Below, piece after piece: positions 22,779-33,955 of a stretch of 64,000 nt of DNA (positions are counted from its first letter, which is position 1; every line of letters begins with the position of its first letter). A program made the position numbers and the translations under genes. The notes beneath the pieces are model-generated. The model was not told where the DNA came from. It did not search any database and saw nothing but the letters and a program-made list of their open reading frames with translations. This DNA comes from Gnetum montanum (Eukaryota > Streptophyta > Gnetopsida > Gnetales > Gnetaceae), in contig MNCI01007731.1 of the NCBI GenBank assembly GCA_015680685.1, positions 603,753 to 667,752 of the forward strand. Reading direction: 5' to 3'.

Positions 22779-23205
22779 ATTCTAACTCAAACTCGATTGT
22801 AGTTGTAGGTGTTAGCATGAGGACAAACCAAAGTAGAGGCAAAATTGAAAGAAACAAAATGGCGAGGAAGATCAAAATCAAGAGGGTCCTTGAGTCGCTC
22901 TATGGCTACCAGGTTAGAATGCAGAACTACCAAAAGTGAGGAGTGAAATAATCAGGAACTTTGAACCCTGCATCTAGGTGTTGGCTTCAAAGATGTTGAT
23001 CTGATTGTGTCTCGCCATCTTCTCAGAAGTCCAGTCTAGGTTGAGCTTCTTCCTCTGCTAGCGTCAGCGTGAGAGAGGTTGCACCATCCGATTTGCCGTG
23101 TGTACAGTATTTTCCAATTCACAGGCCTTTTCCAGTCTTTGGTCAGCTCATCGTCTATCTTAACATGTGCCATAATAGATATGATTAAATATATAAAGTT
23201 TTCTG
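22605..23205. repeat. LTR segment present only in the 3' LTR
   Basis: Flanks on both sides align with the 5' LTR, which jumps directly from the equivalent of 22605 to 23205. The segment includes the upstream end of the antisense NLR frame and about 400 further bases without recognised coding. It is either deleted from the 5' LTR or gained in the 3' LTR after insertion. I favour deletion, since it continues the captured gene frame. Confidence 0.7.
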
Positions 23206-23504
23206 TAGCTTGGCCAAGGGGAGATAGATGATCAAATTTTATTTATTGACCTTTATGTTGTTCCTAAATATACATATATAAAGTTATATGTATAGCTATT
23301 TTATAAAAAGAGGGATTTATGGACATTTCCAACTATAGCTTTTATTTATATAATTGTAACTTTATGTGGAAGTTGTAACTTCCTAGCCTTAATCCATGAT
23401 GTTTGTAACCATTAAAAAGGCCACTTGTCAACTATAGCCTCTTTATCTCCACAATGGCCACTTGTCATTTGCATGGGACACTTGTCACCTACAACTTGTT
23501 TATC

Positions 23505-23720
23505 TCCATGAAGACACTTGGCAACTGAATGAAGACACTTGGCAACTACATGAAGACACTTGGCAACTACATGGGACACTTGTCAACCGCAGCTTTTTTA
23601 TCTCTTTGGTGGTTGAAACCACCCAAAATTGTTGTAACTTACCTAACTTGTTGGGCAAGTAACCTCCTAACTTGTTGGGCAAGTAATCTCCTAATTGGTT
23701 GGCCAAGTTACTTGGGAGAG
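23505..23720 (+). repeat. Tandem repeats in family A 3' LTR U3
   Basis: Three 21-bp GACACTTGGCAACT units (about 23510-23572) and three 24-bp units with the ACTTG/CAAGT inverted repeat (about 23643-23714) are present. The 5' LTR has four of the first type. Confidence 0.8.
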
Positions 23721-23772
23721 AAGTTAGGTGAGATATTTTTGAATATGTAACTTCCCTACCTACCTTTGAACC

Positions 23773-23783
23773 CTATAAAAAGG
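23773..23783 (+). promoter_or_regulatory. TATA box of family A 3' LTR
   Basis: CTATAAAAAGG, with the same context as 18107-18117. Confidence 0.7.
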
Positions 23784-25065
23784 CTTCAGGGGTCAAGGAG
23801 GGAAAATCATCACTTCTCACATCACACTTGGGGTCTCATACATCACATTTTGAAGGCTACTAGTTAGCACTTGGGCTCTTACTTGGAGACACTTTGAGTC
23901 TTGGGAGAAGAGCATTTTGTAAAGAAGAAAGTGTGAACGATTGCTTGCAAGATGGCTTGCTAGAATAAAGATTTCAGCCTCTTTGTCATGGTCCTGTGAG
24001 TTATGCATTTCATTTTTTGTTTTGTTTAAATTGTTTAGCTAGTGGTTTAGATAGTATCATCCTTGGCAAGTAATTTTGGGATTTTTAGATTGCTCTTATT
24101 GTTCTTGTTGCCCGATAGAAATTTCTATTAAAATTTTGCCATAGAAGCGCTTGTGTTTAAAAGCCTTAAGAGCATTTTAGTAGTAAATTTTGTTATTGTG
24201 CAACGTATGGGAACTGCTATTGGGATTGTTGTAAGAGAGCCTCTGTTTGTTGTCACACCGTTGAACAATTCAGTAGTCGAGAGGGTTCAAAAAATATTTA
24301 GTATTTTGATGGGACCAAAATAGCTTCTTTTTATCCTTAAAGTGAATTCTCGTGGTTTTTCAATCAGAAATTGTCAAGTATTTTAAAGGTTCTATTTGAA
24401 TGCAATCGTTGACATCTATTATCTAGTCAAAATGGAGTCTCATACATGGTAGTTGACGTAGCAATTTTTGATAGCATAATAGGATTGTCTTGAAGATATT
24501 GCTTGTTTGAGCCTTGGAAGTTTGAACAATTCGTAGATATTGAATTTGGGATAGCTTTATTGCGAAGTGTTTACTCGTGTCATTTTACCTTGTTTAAATA
24601 TTTGAGGTCTACACAAATCTTCTTTCTTTTCTTTTCTGCTTATTTCCATCGAATCTTGCTCTATTTCTAGTTTTCTTGTGGAACTATCTCTTTCTCTGGG
24701 GAAAATTAGGAGTATATTGCGGAGTTGTGCTCAAATATTTTTGCAAAATTTTATTTGTTACAAGTAGGTATTATAAGGACAACGTAGACTAGGTAATTGA
24801 ACAAAATAGAAAATTTTCAAGAACTCACAATACTTGGCAAAGTTGGCTAAATCTCTTTAAAGTAAGTCATTTGTAGTTCACACACAACGCAATTGTTACA
24901 TTTTTCACAACCACATGCCGCAACAGCACACACACATACTCACATTAACTACTGAGTTTATTTGGAGGTATCTGGGCCTTGGTGTTGCCAGAGACCAGCA
25001 GGCACCTAAATCCTGTTCAAGGACACTTGTTGGCGGTCACGTCCCAAATGGTCGCCAACAGCAAC

Positions 25066-27386
25066 ATGTCAAGAGTATCGGTTATTGGTTCAGCACAACT
25101 GGTTATGGAGCTGGGTAATGCATGGAACATGTCTGGCGATATATTTAATGCTAATGTGGCTAATGTGTCCACGATGATGTTATCATTTCTAGAAATGTGT
25201 TACACATTGATGTTTTCAAATTGCCTCATTAGGTGTTTTTCTAAGTCGTAGTATGGTTGTTAATGTTTAGCTTTTCATGTATAAACATCTGTGATTTGGT
25301 GTAAAACCAGTTGTGAGTCTCCTCTGACCACAAGTCGCGTGATGTCTGAAGCGAGCACTGTCGTGAGACCTCTATGGAGACCTTTGTACTCTGCTATGTT
25401 GTTGGTACAATGAAAGTTGAAACAATAAGCAAAGGATCAGATCTCCCCAGAGGGATAGGTGATGACAGCGGCTGCACTTTCCCCTCGAGAGGTGGATGCT
25501 CCATCAAAGTTTAGGATGGCATCGTAGTCGTTGGGCACTATGTCTATTGCGCTTATATTATCATCTGGGAATTCTGGCTCTATTATCACTTGATCGTGCG
25601 TTGGTGATGTGGCCATTTGACTTGCTATGGCTTGACCTTTAACTAATGATTGTGCTATGTAGTGTAAGTCAAACTCAACTATCATGGCTTTCCATCGTGC
25701 TATCCGATTCGTCTCATAAATGTTTCCTGTGATGGCCCTGAGCACATTATCCTTGCAAATTATATGAACTTGATTATGGAAGAGGTAATGTCACCATTTT
25801 CTCAAAGAAAAGACCAAGGCTAAACAGGACCACTCCATGTCGTTGTACTTTTTCTCATGGGCAACTAATACATGGCTTAAGTAATATATAGGGATTTTGG
25901 TTCTATCATCTTGTTTCTGGCAAAGCATAGACGCGATTGACGAATCCAAAGTAGCGAGGTAGATGTAAAATTGTTTATTGTTTTGAGGTGGATAAAACGT
26001 AGGTAGTCGGGCAAGTGCCATTTTAATATTATTAAATGCTTCCTGGCACTGTGCAGTCCATTCAAAATGGACATTCTTGTGCAACAAGTGATTCATAGGT
26101 TTTCGTTTGTCTGTTAGTTTTTCTATGAAGCGTCTGATAAACTATAATCTACCTTGTAGACCTCGAAGTTCAATAAGGTTGCCTAGTGGTTTCAGGTTCA
26201 CTATGGCCTTAACTTTATCAGGGTCTACTCATATCCCTGCTTTTGAGGCTATAAATCCAAGAATTTTACCTGTATTGACACCGAAGACACATTTTTTTGG
26301 TTTGAGTCACAATTCATACTTTAAACAATGTTTTAATACTAGGTCAAGGTCTTGTATATGTTGTTCTGATGTTTTTGACTTAACCACAATGTCATCTACA
26401 TAGTCATTGAGCGAGTGTAACATGTAATCACTAAAGATGAATGTCATCACCCATTGATACGTGGCTCTAGCGTTCTTGAGACCAAAGGGCATCATTGTGT
26501 AACAAAAGGTTCCCCATGGTGTCATAAAGGTTGTCCGAAGCTGATGCTCTGGGTTGATGTGTATCTGGTTGTATCCCAAGAAACCATCCATAAAAGATGA
26601 TAGGGTGTGCCTAGCGGTCGATTCGACAAGTTGGTCGATGCTGGGTAGGGGAAAATCATCTTTTATGGTTGCAACGTTGAGATCCCAAAAGCCAATACAT
26701 AAACGAATGCTTCTGTTCTTCTTTGGGACAATGACCATGTTGGATACCCACTCGGCGTAATCAACAGCTCAAATGAAACCAACCTAATAAAGTTTGGTGA
26801 TCTCATTGCGAACTGCCAATGCCACCTCGGGATTAACCTTTCGTGCCTTTTGTTTTACCGGTCTCAATTTCGGATCAAGGATAATGTTGTGTTGGACAAT
26901 TTGGGAATCTAGTCCGGGCATGTTCGTGTAAGACCAAGTAAATGCTTTCATATTTTCCCTAAGTACGTCCTCAATGTTTTTGGCTAGTTGCAGTTTTAGT
27001 AATGTGCTTAATTTTAGTATTTTAATTTTCCCATCGGGCATGGTGATGGGGGTTTTGGTCAATGGGACTTTAGTGATATTTTCGGCTTCTATGTCAATGG
27101 GTTTTTTCATTCCTTTGTAGTTGTCTATTGTTTGTTGTTTTGAGGCGATGACTGCATTGTCCGTTGATGAACCTAAGTGGATGAGGTTTATGTTATTATC
27201 TCTTGTAATTTTGCCATATGGTCCTTCAATGATTAACAGTGCGGTTAAATGCTGGCAATCCATCGAGCATGCTCCTGCCAATAAACAGAGAGCTGAATGA
27301 GCTGATGGGTATCGTTTTATGCTCTTTGGTAATTTTGAATTATGTGTACATGCATGATGGTGGATTATCGTCACACTGGGATGCAT
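25066..27386 (-). pseudogene. RT, RNase H and archaeal-type RNase H of T2
   Basis: On the minus strand a linker rich in Ile/Lys/Thr (27386-27000) leads into the pre-RT AFTWSYTNMPGLD segment and VVQH-like phrase (about 26930). The RT domain follows (about 26800-26300), with RLCIGFWDLN, FMDGFLGYNQI and the catalytic YVDD at about 26400. RNase H comes next (about 26096-25790), with a connecting region to an archaeal-type RNase H. The latter begins at ILNFDGASTSRGESAAAVI (about 25510) and ends near 25110. Isolated stops at several points make it non-functional. The double RNase H is a hallmark of the Tat lineage. The frame runs to the target duplication at 25061-25065 and resumes at 16308. Confidence 0.85.
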
Positions 27387-27610
27387 GACAGTTTAAGGTC
27401 GTACCGGGCCGTAGGTGGCAGTTTAATGCCTTACCGGGCCAAATGTAATCCATAGGTGGCAATTTAAGGCCTTACCAGGCCGTAATGGGTTCGTATGTGG
27501 CAGTTTAAGGCTGTACCGGGCCATGGTCAGTTTGTATATGGCAGTTTAAGGCCATACTGGGTCGTCACAGTAGTTTAAGGCCACACTGGCCGTGGTTGGC
27601 AGTTTACGCT
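27386..27610. repeat. Hairpin minisatellite array II
   Basis: About seven units of 26-38 bases begin GCAGTTTAAG. Each is followed by a short inverted repeat such as GGCC-TTACCA-GGCC, GGTC-GTACC-GGGCC or GGCC-ATACTG-GGTC. The array sits between the RT start (minus strand) and the promoter of the plus-strand gene. Some stems include G-T pairs only possible in RNA. Confidence 0.75.
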
Positions 27611-27796
27611 AGAATGTTCGGCGTAAACACCTGGAATGGGGTTCACGGGGGAAGCAGGATGTAGTAATTTCTATTTTATTTTAAATATATAGTTTTTTAT
27701 CATTTTTTTGGGAGAATTTCAATAAAAATAAATAAAAAAGTAAAAAAAAAGGCAAAAAGAGCAAACTAGGAGGCGGCAGCAACGATGGTGGAGCGC
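27611..27796. other. AT-rich promoter-proximal segment
   Basis: There is no gene. An A-rich tract (27720-27755) precedes the TATA box of the plus-strand gene. A minus-strand ORF here has only low-complexity residues and is not supported. Confidence 0.4.
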
Positions 27797-27804
27797 TATA
27801 TAAA
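27797..27804 (+). promoter_or_regulatory. TATA box of the antisense spliced gene
   Basis: TATATAAA is followed by a G run and, about 30 bases later, by a leader made of GCGTAAAC repeats. It lies upstream of the spliced ORF and is on the strand opposite to T2 gag-pol. Confidence 0.6.
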
Positions 27805-27829
27805 GGGGGGGCATCATTTGTCACATTGG

Positions 27830-28976
27830 ATTCTCTGAGCGTAAACCCGAGCGTAAACTTCCCAGCGTGAGCGTAAACTAAAAAACCCCAACGTAAGCGT
27901 AAACCCACAACCCAATGTAGATGCCGATCGACTCAAACCCAGCGTAGACGGTAACGGCTAAACCTTAGTGTAGACACCTAGCGTAGAAGTTCAAGCGTTA
28001 GCATAGGGACTTAGACTTCGGCGTAGAGGCTCAGCGTAGGAATAGACAATTCTAACCTTCAGCATACACTGTCGATCCTAGCGTAGAGGACGCTGTGATC
28101 GGAAAAGGCTAGGAAGTGGAATGGCACGGGAGGAAGGGACCTGACTTGACCTTGGTAGAGGAGAGCGAAGCCATGTTGTAGTGCCTGCCCAGACCAAGGA
28201 TTCCTTCATGGCCTGGATCATCACATAGGTAGGCTCTGATCCCACCTCTGTTAGTTATTTTTGCTGGTGTATGTTTCGTAGAATAGGCAGTCTCGTAGAG
28301 GGCTTCGGCGTATATGCTGAGTGTAGAAAGTTTAGCATAGAGATTTCGACGTATACACCAAGCGTAAAATATTTCGGCGTATATGCCGAGCGTAAAATAT
28401 TTTGGCGTATACGCCGAGCGTAAGGAGTTAGCGTAGAGGCTTGATAGTGTAGACTGTCATAGCATGATCTATTTTCAGTGCACAACATAATCACTTTTTC
28501 TTGCATGAAGCGTAGACAATTGTATCAGCGTATACGCTGAAGGCTATACGGCGTAATAAGTTTTCTATGCACGAAGTTCTGTTTCGTTAGCGTAAGCTTT
28601 TTGTTTTATCAGTGTAGAGTTTATGTTTTATCAGCGTAGATGATCTATGCTGTGACGCCCTGAGGGTTTCTATAGCGTATATGGTGAGCATGAACAGTTA
28701 ACTCTTTTCAAGCATGATACAGCGTAGACTTATTTTTGTGTAAACTATTTTTCGGCGTAAACTCTGTTCGGTGTCTAGCGTAGACTATTTACGCTGACAA
28801 CTTCTGTGGCATATACGTTGAGGGTTTCTTTAGTGTATACGCTGAGCTTAAGAGATTCGTGTGATAGCATAAACATTTGGTTATCAGCGTATACAAATTT
28901 TGACAGCGTATACACTAGGTTTAGTAGCATATACGCTGAGCGTAAACAGTCAGGAAATTTTTCTAAGTGTCAATTT
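27830..28976 (+). repeat. Repeat-rich leader, GCGTAAAC and GCGTATACGC words
   Basis: About 1.1 kb between the TATA box and the first start codon contains dozens of AGCGTAAAC, AGCGTAGAC and GCGTATACGC-like words. One is the 16-base perfect palindrome TCAGCGTATACGCTGA near 28526. The word family is the same as in the T2 LTR U3 and in the sense leader at 43960-44460. A less repetitive stretch lies at 28090-28250. I read the whole as the 5' untranslated leader of the antisense gene. An alternative is that it is part of an old LTR. Confidence 0.65.
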
Positions 28977-31900
28977 ATGATGTAAACTTTTGTTTTTCGC
29001 GTTGTTTTAATGCATGGCTGATTTATCGTGGCATCTTGATTGCTTGCAGGGATAGTAAGCCTTTTCTTCTCATTGTTGAGCTCATTGGGGTGCTAACATG
29101 GTTTTGCCCCATTGAGGCTGATGAGCCTGCCCCAGATCTAACTATGGATAACAATGGGGTCTGGTTTAGAGAAGGTGTGTGTGAATTCCTGGCCTTCATG
29201 CTAGACAACTTCGAAGTGGCGATCTAATCGTAGCTAAGTGAACTGGTGGCACGAAGTGTGCTTGAGTCAATGCTGCTAAAAGTTGTGGAGGGTGTCATGG
29301 TCTTCATAGAAGACATTGACGAGGGGCCGTTTGTTAACGAGGATGGTTCTACCCATGGGCCCAAGTCTACAAGCCCGTTAGCGCGCGTGTGGGCACAGTT
29401 TCCATGAGGATTGGACTACCTCAACAACACATTATTCATAGCTGCACGCATGCACACATTGTTCCAGAATCCCCCTAGCACTGTGTACCAGGTGGACAGG
29501 TAGGATCGTTCAAGTTTATTGTTTCTCTTTGCCATTTGGCATTTGCTTCTATTTTGACCTCCATTCGTTTGTACGCCTAAAGTTAACCTGGACTAGACAT
29601 GCATTGAGGACGAAGGATTTGCTCTTGCTCACACTACGCTAGAGGCTTTTATGGTGGGTCCCACCCTTCGTGGAACCGTGTTGGGTCAAACGAAGGGTAC
29701 TATCGTTCATTTTCATAGATAGCTCTCTAGAGCATTCGTGATGTGCAAAGCTTGTGGGTGGCTGCATGAAGACTAGTCAGACAATGGACCGGTCTTCCCT
29801 CGTGACTCTGCAAGCACATCCAAGTCCACAACTAACGGTAAATGACAACATTTCCTAGATGTGTTAATGTGTTTTAACTACTGAGAGTTATATTGATACG
29901 ATAATTTCAAATTGCACTTGTAGTTGATGTACCTCCTGGCGGGGACCCTATCACAACTGGGCAAACTGAGACAACCCTGTCAATGAAGTTTAGGGAGGTG
30001 ACTAAGGCTCAAAAATGGTTACGCAACCATGCCCTGCCATCTATTGTTCATTGCTTAGATAATGCTGGCCTTATGGAGCTCTTCACGACCCCGAGTCCTG
30101 ATGTATCTATAGCAGAAATGATTGGGATTGCGGATTCCTTTAATGAGTCTGTCTCCTACTATAGCACCTAGATTAAGGGTTTTAAGATAGTTTTCCATTT
30201 GTCTCTTGAATTCTTTTCAAACTTATTTAGGGTATCGGCAGATGGCATATGTGTAGCTCTAGACAGGGCTCCTAAAGAGCTCCAAACGGTGCACGAATTG
30301 GAGGACTGGTTGGGCCTGGCCAAGGGTGCCAAGGGATTCCCAATGCAGGGGAAAGCAAAGGTTGAGGAGGTAAATGAACTGTATCCCCTATTTAGGGCAT
30401 GGGTATTCCCCAAAACCCTCTCCCAGGTATGGAGTCTTGGGGTTGAGGTTGTACGCGTCATGCGAACTATCTTGGAAACTGGAATGCGCTATAACTGGGC
30501 TGAATTTTTGTTGTTGGGTATGCACAAGAAGATAGTGTGATTTTGTTCGAATGTCGAGGCGCAATTCCACTTCACCTTTGCTTTCTTTTCCAGTTACCTT
30601 CATCGCTTCACCGAGTTTTTGGTAGTCTATGCAGATAACAAGTTTTTTCTACGGGATCAGGGTCAACTATCCCGTCCATGGATCAATGACTTATTTGAAA
30701 TAGCCAAGTCCCAAGATGCTCTTGAGGGAATTGATGAGTCCGTGTCTATCACGATAGGGGGATCTTCTGGTACATCAATCCACACACGCAACAGCTTGGG
30801 ATTAGAGCCAGATGATGTGCCTTACACTGGGAGAAGAGCCAAGCGGGTTATCAAGGAGACCTTTGGCCAGGCCAAATCGAAGCTGAAAAGGCATGAACGT
30901 GCAACTAAGGAAGTCTCTAATGTGAGCAGGCCATGAGTGAAGTGCATACGATTCAAGATGCCTGGTAAGTAGACTTCGCCAGCTTATTGTTTTATTGTTT
31001 TCATTTCACTCATAATTTTTTCTTCAATCGCTTACATGTCACTGATGTCTTTGTCTTGATTTAAGAAGTAAGGAAGTAGGCGTTAGAAACTATTACTGAG
31101 GAGGAGGAGACCAACACGGAGTAGAATNCTGAGGAGGAGGACACCAACACGGAGTAGAATAATGAAGAGGAAAATGTGGAGAAGGATCAGGGAGGACGAA
31201 CAGAGAAGTTAAAGGAAAACACCACAGAAACTGAGTCGTTGGATGATCAGGGTGGTGTCGACCAAATGTTCAGCAGCTTTCTCAAGGGAAATCTGGACTT
31301 AGGGGATCCCCCAGAAGGTGACAAGGAGAACGGTATGTTTTCTTTTTATTTTACTTTATATTACTTTGTTAGTTGTCATTTGTATGGTCTTTTATTTTCA
31401 TGTTTTTATTTCTTCCAGACGAAGGCAGCGAAACCAGGACGGTGCGCTTAGATGTACCCATGAAGATGGTTCCCCCTGAGAGGACCGCGGAGGTTAGTTC
31501 ATCCCACACCTATGAACCATTTACTTGGATGGAAATGCTAAGTAAGATGGATTTTGTGGCCGGCATCGTAGAAGAAGTTGTTGAACGAATTCAAGAGGTC
31601 CACCCCGAAATAGGTATAACGTTTTTAAATCGTTTACCGTTTTAGAGTGTCACACCCTATTTCTGTTGTCTTAATGTTTGATATTTTTGTATGCATCGGT
31701 GCCAAGTTGAGGTGGGATCCCTCTGAAAGAATCAACATAGAGAGTTTACCCACACTATCCCCAGAAGTGGAGCAGGTGCCAAGACCTATTTATGATGAGG
31801 TGGTGGAAGGCCTAGTACACAATGCCAAGTCACCATGGACTTCTAGGCATTCTATCGAACAGTTGTGGCTGCAGATCTAAGAAAAAGAAAAGGAAGTCTC

Positions 31901-32689
31901 TGAGTTGTCGATTGAATGTGATGATCTTAAGGCTCAATATGATTTCGTCACTGTCAAACTAAGCGGTGATCGCTCTTGGCGAACGTCTGAGGTTACGTAT
32001 ACGAGATATTGGAATCTACTAAATCGTCATGCATCACTGACTCAGAGAATGATAGAGCGTAAAGCCCAAATTGATCTCCTGAACCTCAAATGTCAAGATT
32101 GGAAAGCCTTAGCTTCCAAGGTTTGCAAGTGGGGTCAGGATGAGAAGAATCAGAAACATCACTACAAGAAGTCATTAAAAGAAGTGTTCGTTGAAAAGCA
32201 GCAACTAGAAATGTTTGTGGAGGGTTTGGGTTTACACTCTGCCTTTGATACTTTTTCCCAAAACACAACTGTCGAGATGGAGTCGCCTACCATGGTGATT
32301 ACAACTGCTTCTGTGGAAGTGTCTGAGGGTGAATTTCCTCTGAAACGTCCTACCTGGTCGGCTATTGACAAGGGAAAGGCCTTGGCAGACGTTGACCTAG
32401 GCCTTGATGAGACAGATTGGACTAGTGTCTCGGAAGAGGAAATCCTTCGTCAACTGGAATTTGGCTTAGGGGGCTCTTCTATGGTAAGCGTTTTGTCATT
32501 CTAAAATTGATTTGGCAAATAATGTTTGAGATTTTTACGCTCTCTTATTTATATATTGGTTGTCTCATTTTGTATTTTCAGGATGAAGGTGGTGACGATG
32601 TCCAAGAAGTGGCCCCAGTGGAGCGGGGGCCCCTGACGCTGGTGGATCTAAAGGGGAAGATCCTCCCATCCCAGATGCTTAGTTTTTAG
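28977..32689 (+). pseudogene. Multi-exon antisense gene carried by T2, function unknown
   Basis: A short first coding piece (ATG at 28977) joins across a GT-AG intron (28982-29049) in frame to an exon that ends near 29499. Further exons are inferred at about 29597-29837, 29924-30515, 30594-30964, 31070-31332, 31419-31613, 31720-32484 and 32582-32689, each with GTAAGT/GTATG-like donors and pyrimidine-rich TTCCAG/TTCAG acceptors. Translation gives a large central region without recognised domain, an acidic Glu-rich segment with a tandem 33-base repeat near 31098-31163, and a coiled-coil region (about 31880-32220). The C terminus is acidic and short. At least four in-frame stops (29225, 30169, 30928, 31878) mark it as decayed. 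Additional ORFs, some antisense, are known from Tat-lineage elements. Its place between protease and RT is unusual. Confidence 0.6.
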
Positions 32690-32979
32690 TTTTTCCTTTG
32701 GAACTATGCTAACTCAAATTGATATGATAACTGTAAATTGAAAATTTTGAGATGGATGGAAATAGTTGACACTTATAATTGTATAGCATTGCATGTATAA
32801 AAATTCTTTTTGTTGATTTAAAAAAAAATTTGTTGATTTTGAGTTTGATTACACACAGGACACAGCAATGTAAAATATTTTTGTTTATTATTATTATTTT
32901 TGCTTTAAGTGTAATGTGTGGATGTCATTATAAATCGTAATGATAAATGAAAGAGGAAAACAAAGTACAAGTACATGAT
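32690..32979. other. 3' flank of antisense gene
   Basis: The flank is AT-rich with no gene. It may hold the polyadenylation region of the plus-strand gene, but I saw no clear AATAAA at a convincing distance. Confidence 0.35.
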
Positions 32980-33240
32980 CTAGTTTAAAGCCATTTTAGG
33001 CCCCATGCATAGTTTAAGGCCATTTCGGGCCCCAGTTGTAAACAAGTAACATTTCGGATAACGTGGATGGGTTTCTCGATTGACCAATCATTTCTAATCG
33101 TGGCTAGTTTTATGTCATTGCGGACATGATAGTTTAATGTCATTTCAGACATGGAGTGTAGTTTAATGTTTATTTTTTTGTGTTGTTGTATTTTAACGTC
33201 ATTTCAGACGAGTTGTAGTTTAACGTCATTTCGGACATAT
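32980..33240. repeat. Hairpin minisatellite array III
   Basis: About seven TAGTTTAA-led units carry stems that change together: GGCC-ATTTCG-GGCC (about 33020), TGTC-ATTGCG-GACA (about 33115), TGTC-ATTTCA-GACA (about 33145), CGTC-ATTTCA-GACG (about 33195) and CGTC-ATTTCG-GACA at the end. The LINE inserted into the last unit, so a few bases of array continue after 39764. Confidence 0.8.
33224..33240. repeat. Target-site duplication of LINE, left copy
   Basis: The 17 bases CGTCATTTCGGACATAT are repeated with one mismatch (TTGG for TCGG) at 39765-39781. The duplication defines the LINE limits as 33241-39764. Confidence 0.85.
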
Positions 33241-33955
33241 TTTTTTTGAGAGAATGTTTGGGTTTGTATTACTGAAAGTATGGTACACGAGTATACAATT
33301 ACAAAAGGAGGGGGGGAACTAGGGGTGGCCCACCCTGAAGGGGGGGCGTCCCGGAAACCCATAAAAATTCAAACTCGAAGGACTCCGAGCTGAGCCACCG
33401 AACCACAAAACCGTATAAACCTCAAAAACCCCAACCAAACGGGGGGGTTACACCCCCAACCACAAAAGAAGGGGGGGGGAGAAGGGGCGGGGTGCACTCC
33501 CAACAGAAAGGGGGAGCGTAACCCCAACAAACAGACAAAATGAAACTAACAGAAAATAGGGGGGGGCAGTGGCTGGGGGGGAGCTAGGGGCGAGTCGGTA
33601 GGTGGCGACAGGTACACCAAGGCTGCTCCAGCTCATGAAGTAGGTCCAGGGTGGCGCGATGCACCTTAGTGTCCATGAAGTTAGCAGCTTGTTGGAAGCC
33701 CTGCATAAGAGCCTCACGCCTGCTCCAGTCCTCCGAGGAGTCCCCCGCATCGAGGTGGAATCTAGCAGACGTGCATCTAATGTGGCATCTGAGCTCCCCC
33801 TAGGAGCTCTCACAGCTAATGCCCAAAATGCTATACGGGCAATGCCCCTCCCTAAGCTACTGGTGGGCGCTGTGCTGATGTGCCTAGTCAAGTTGCCATT
33901 GTCGTTGCTCTTCTTCCTCTTGCAGGCATTCCTGCTGTTCCCGGGCCACCACCTC

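Larger units (their letters stand above)
21412..25060 (+). repeat. Family A 3' LTR, complete
   Basis: The LTR is 3649 bases, from TGTTGGC to GCCAACA, and is bounded by the polypurine tract and target duplication. It contains in order an antisense NLR fragment, a segment missing from the 5' LTR, tandem U3 repeats, a TATA box at 23773-23783, an AATAAAG near 23965, and a U5 portion. Parts of the U5 recur at 8435-8855 and, inverted, at 63672-64000. Confidence 0.9.
16309..25065 (+). mobile_element. Non-autonomous gag-only LTR retrotransposon (family A) nested in T2
   Basis: The flanks are GCAAA (16309-16313) and GCAAC (25061-25065), a 5-bp target duplication with one mismatch. The two LTRs start TGTTGGC and the 3' one ends GCCAACA. 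The internal part carries a gag-like ORF and stops before any complete protease, RT or integrase, and a polypurine tract precedes the 3' LTR. Removing the insert with one target copy rejoins the T2 pol frame on the minus strand. This is the structure of terminal-repeat elements with a GAG domain (TR-GAG), which need enzymes in trans. Unusual traits are LTRs of about 3.6 kb and a captured NLR fragment within them. Confidence 0.85.

Noticed and set aside
28228-28960. Possible LTR with an initiator-Met-like primer site (complement of GGATCAGAGCC at 28231-28246)
   Set aside because: No matching second LTR, target duplication or coding region with the right orientation was found. The leader of the antisense gene explains the repeats.
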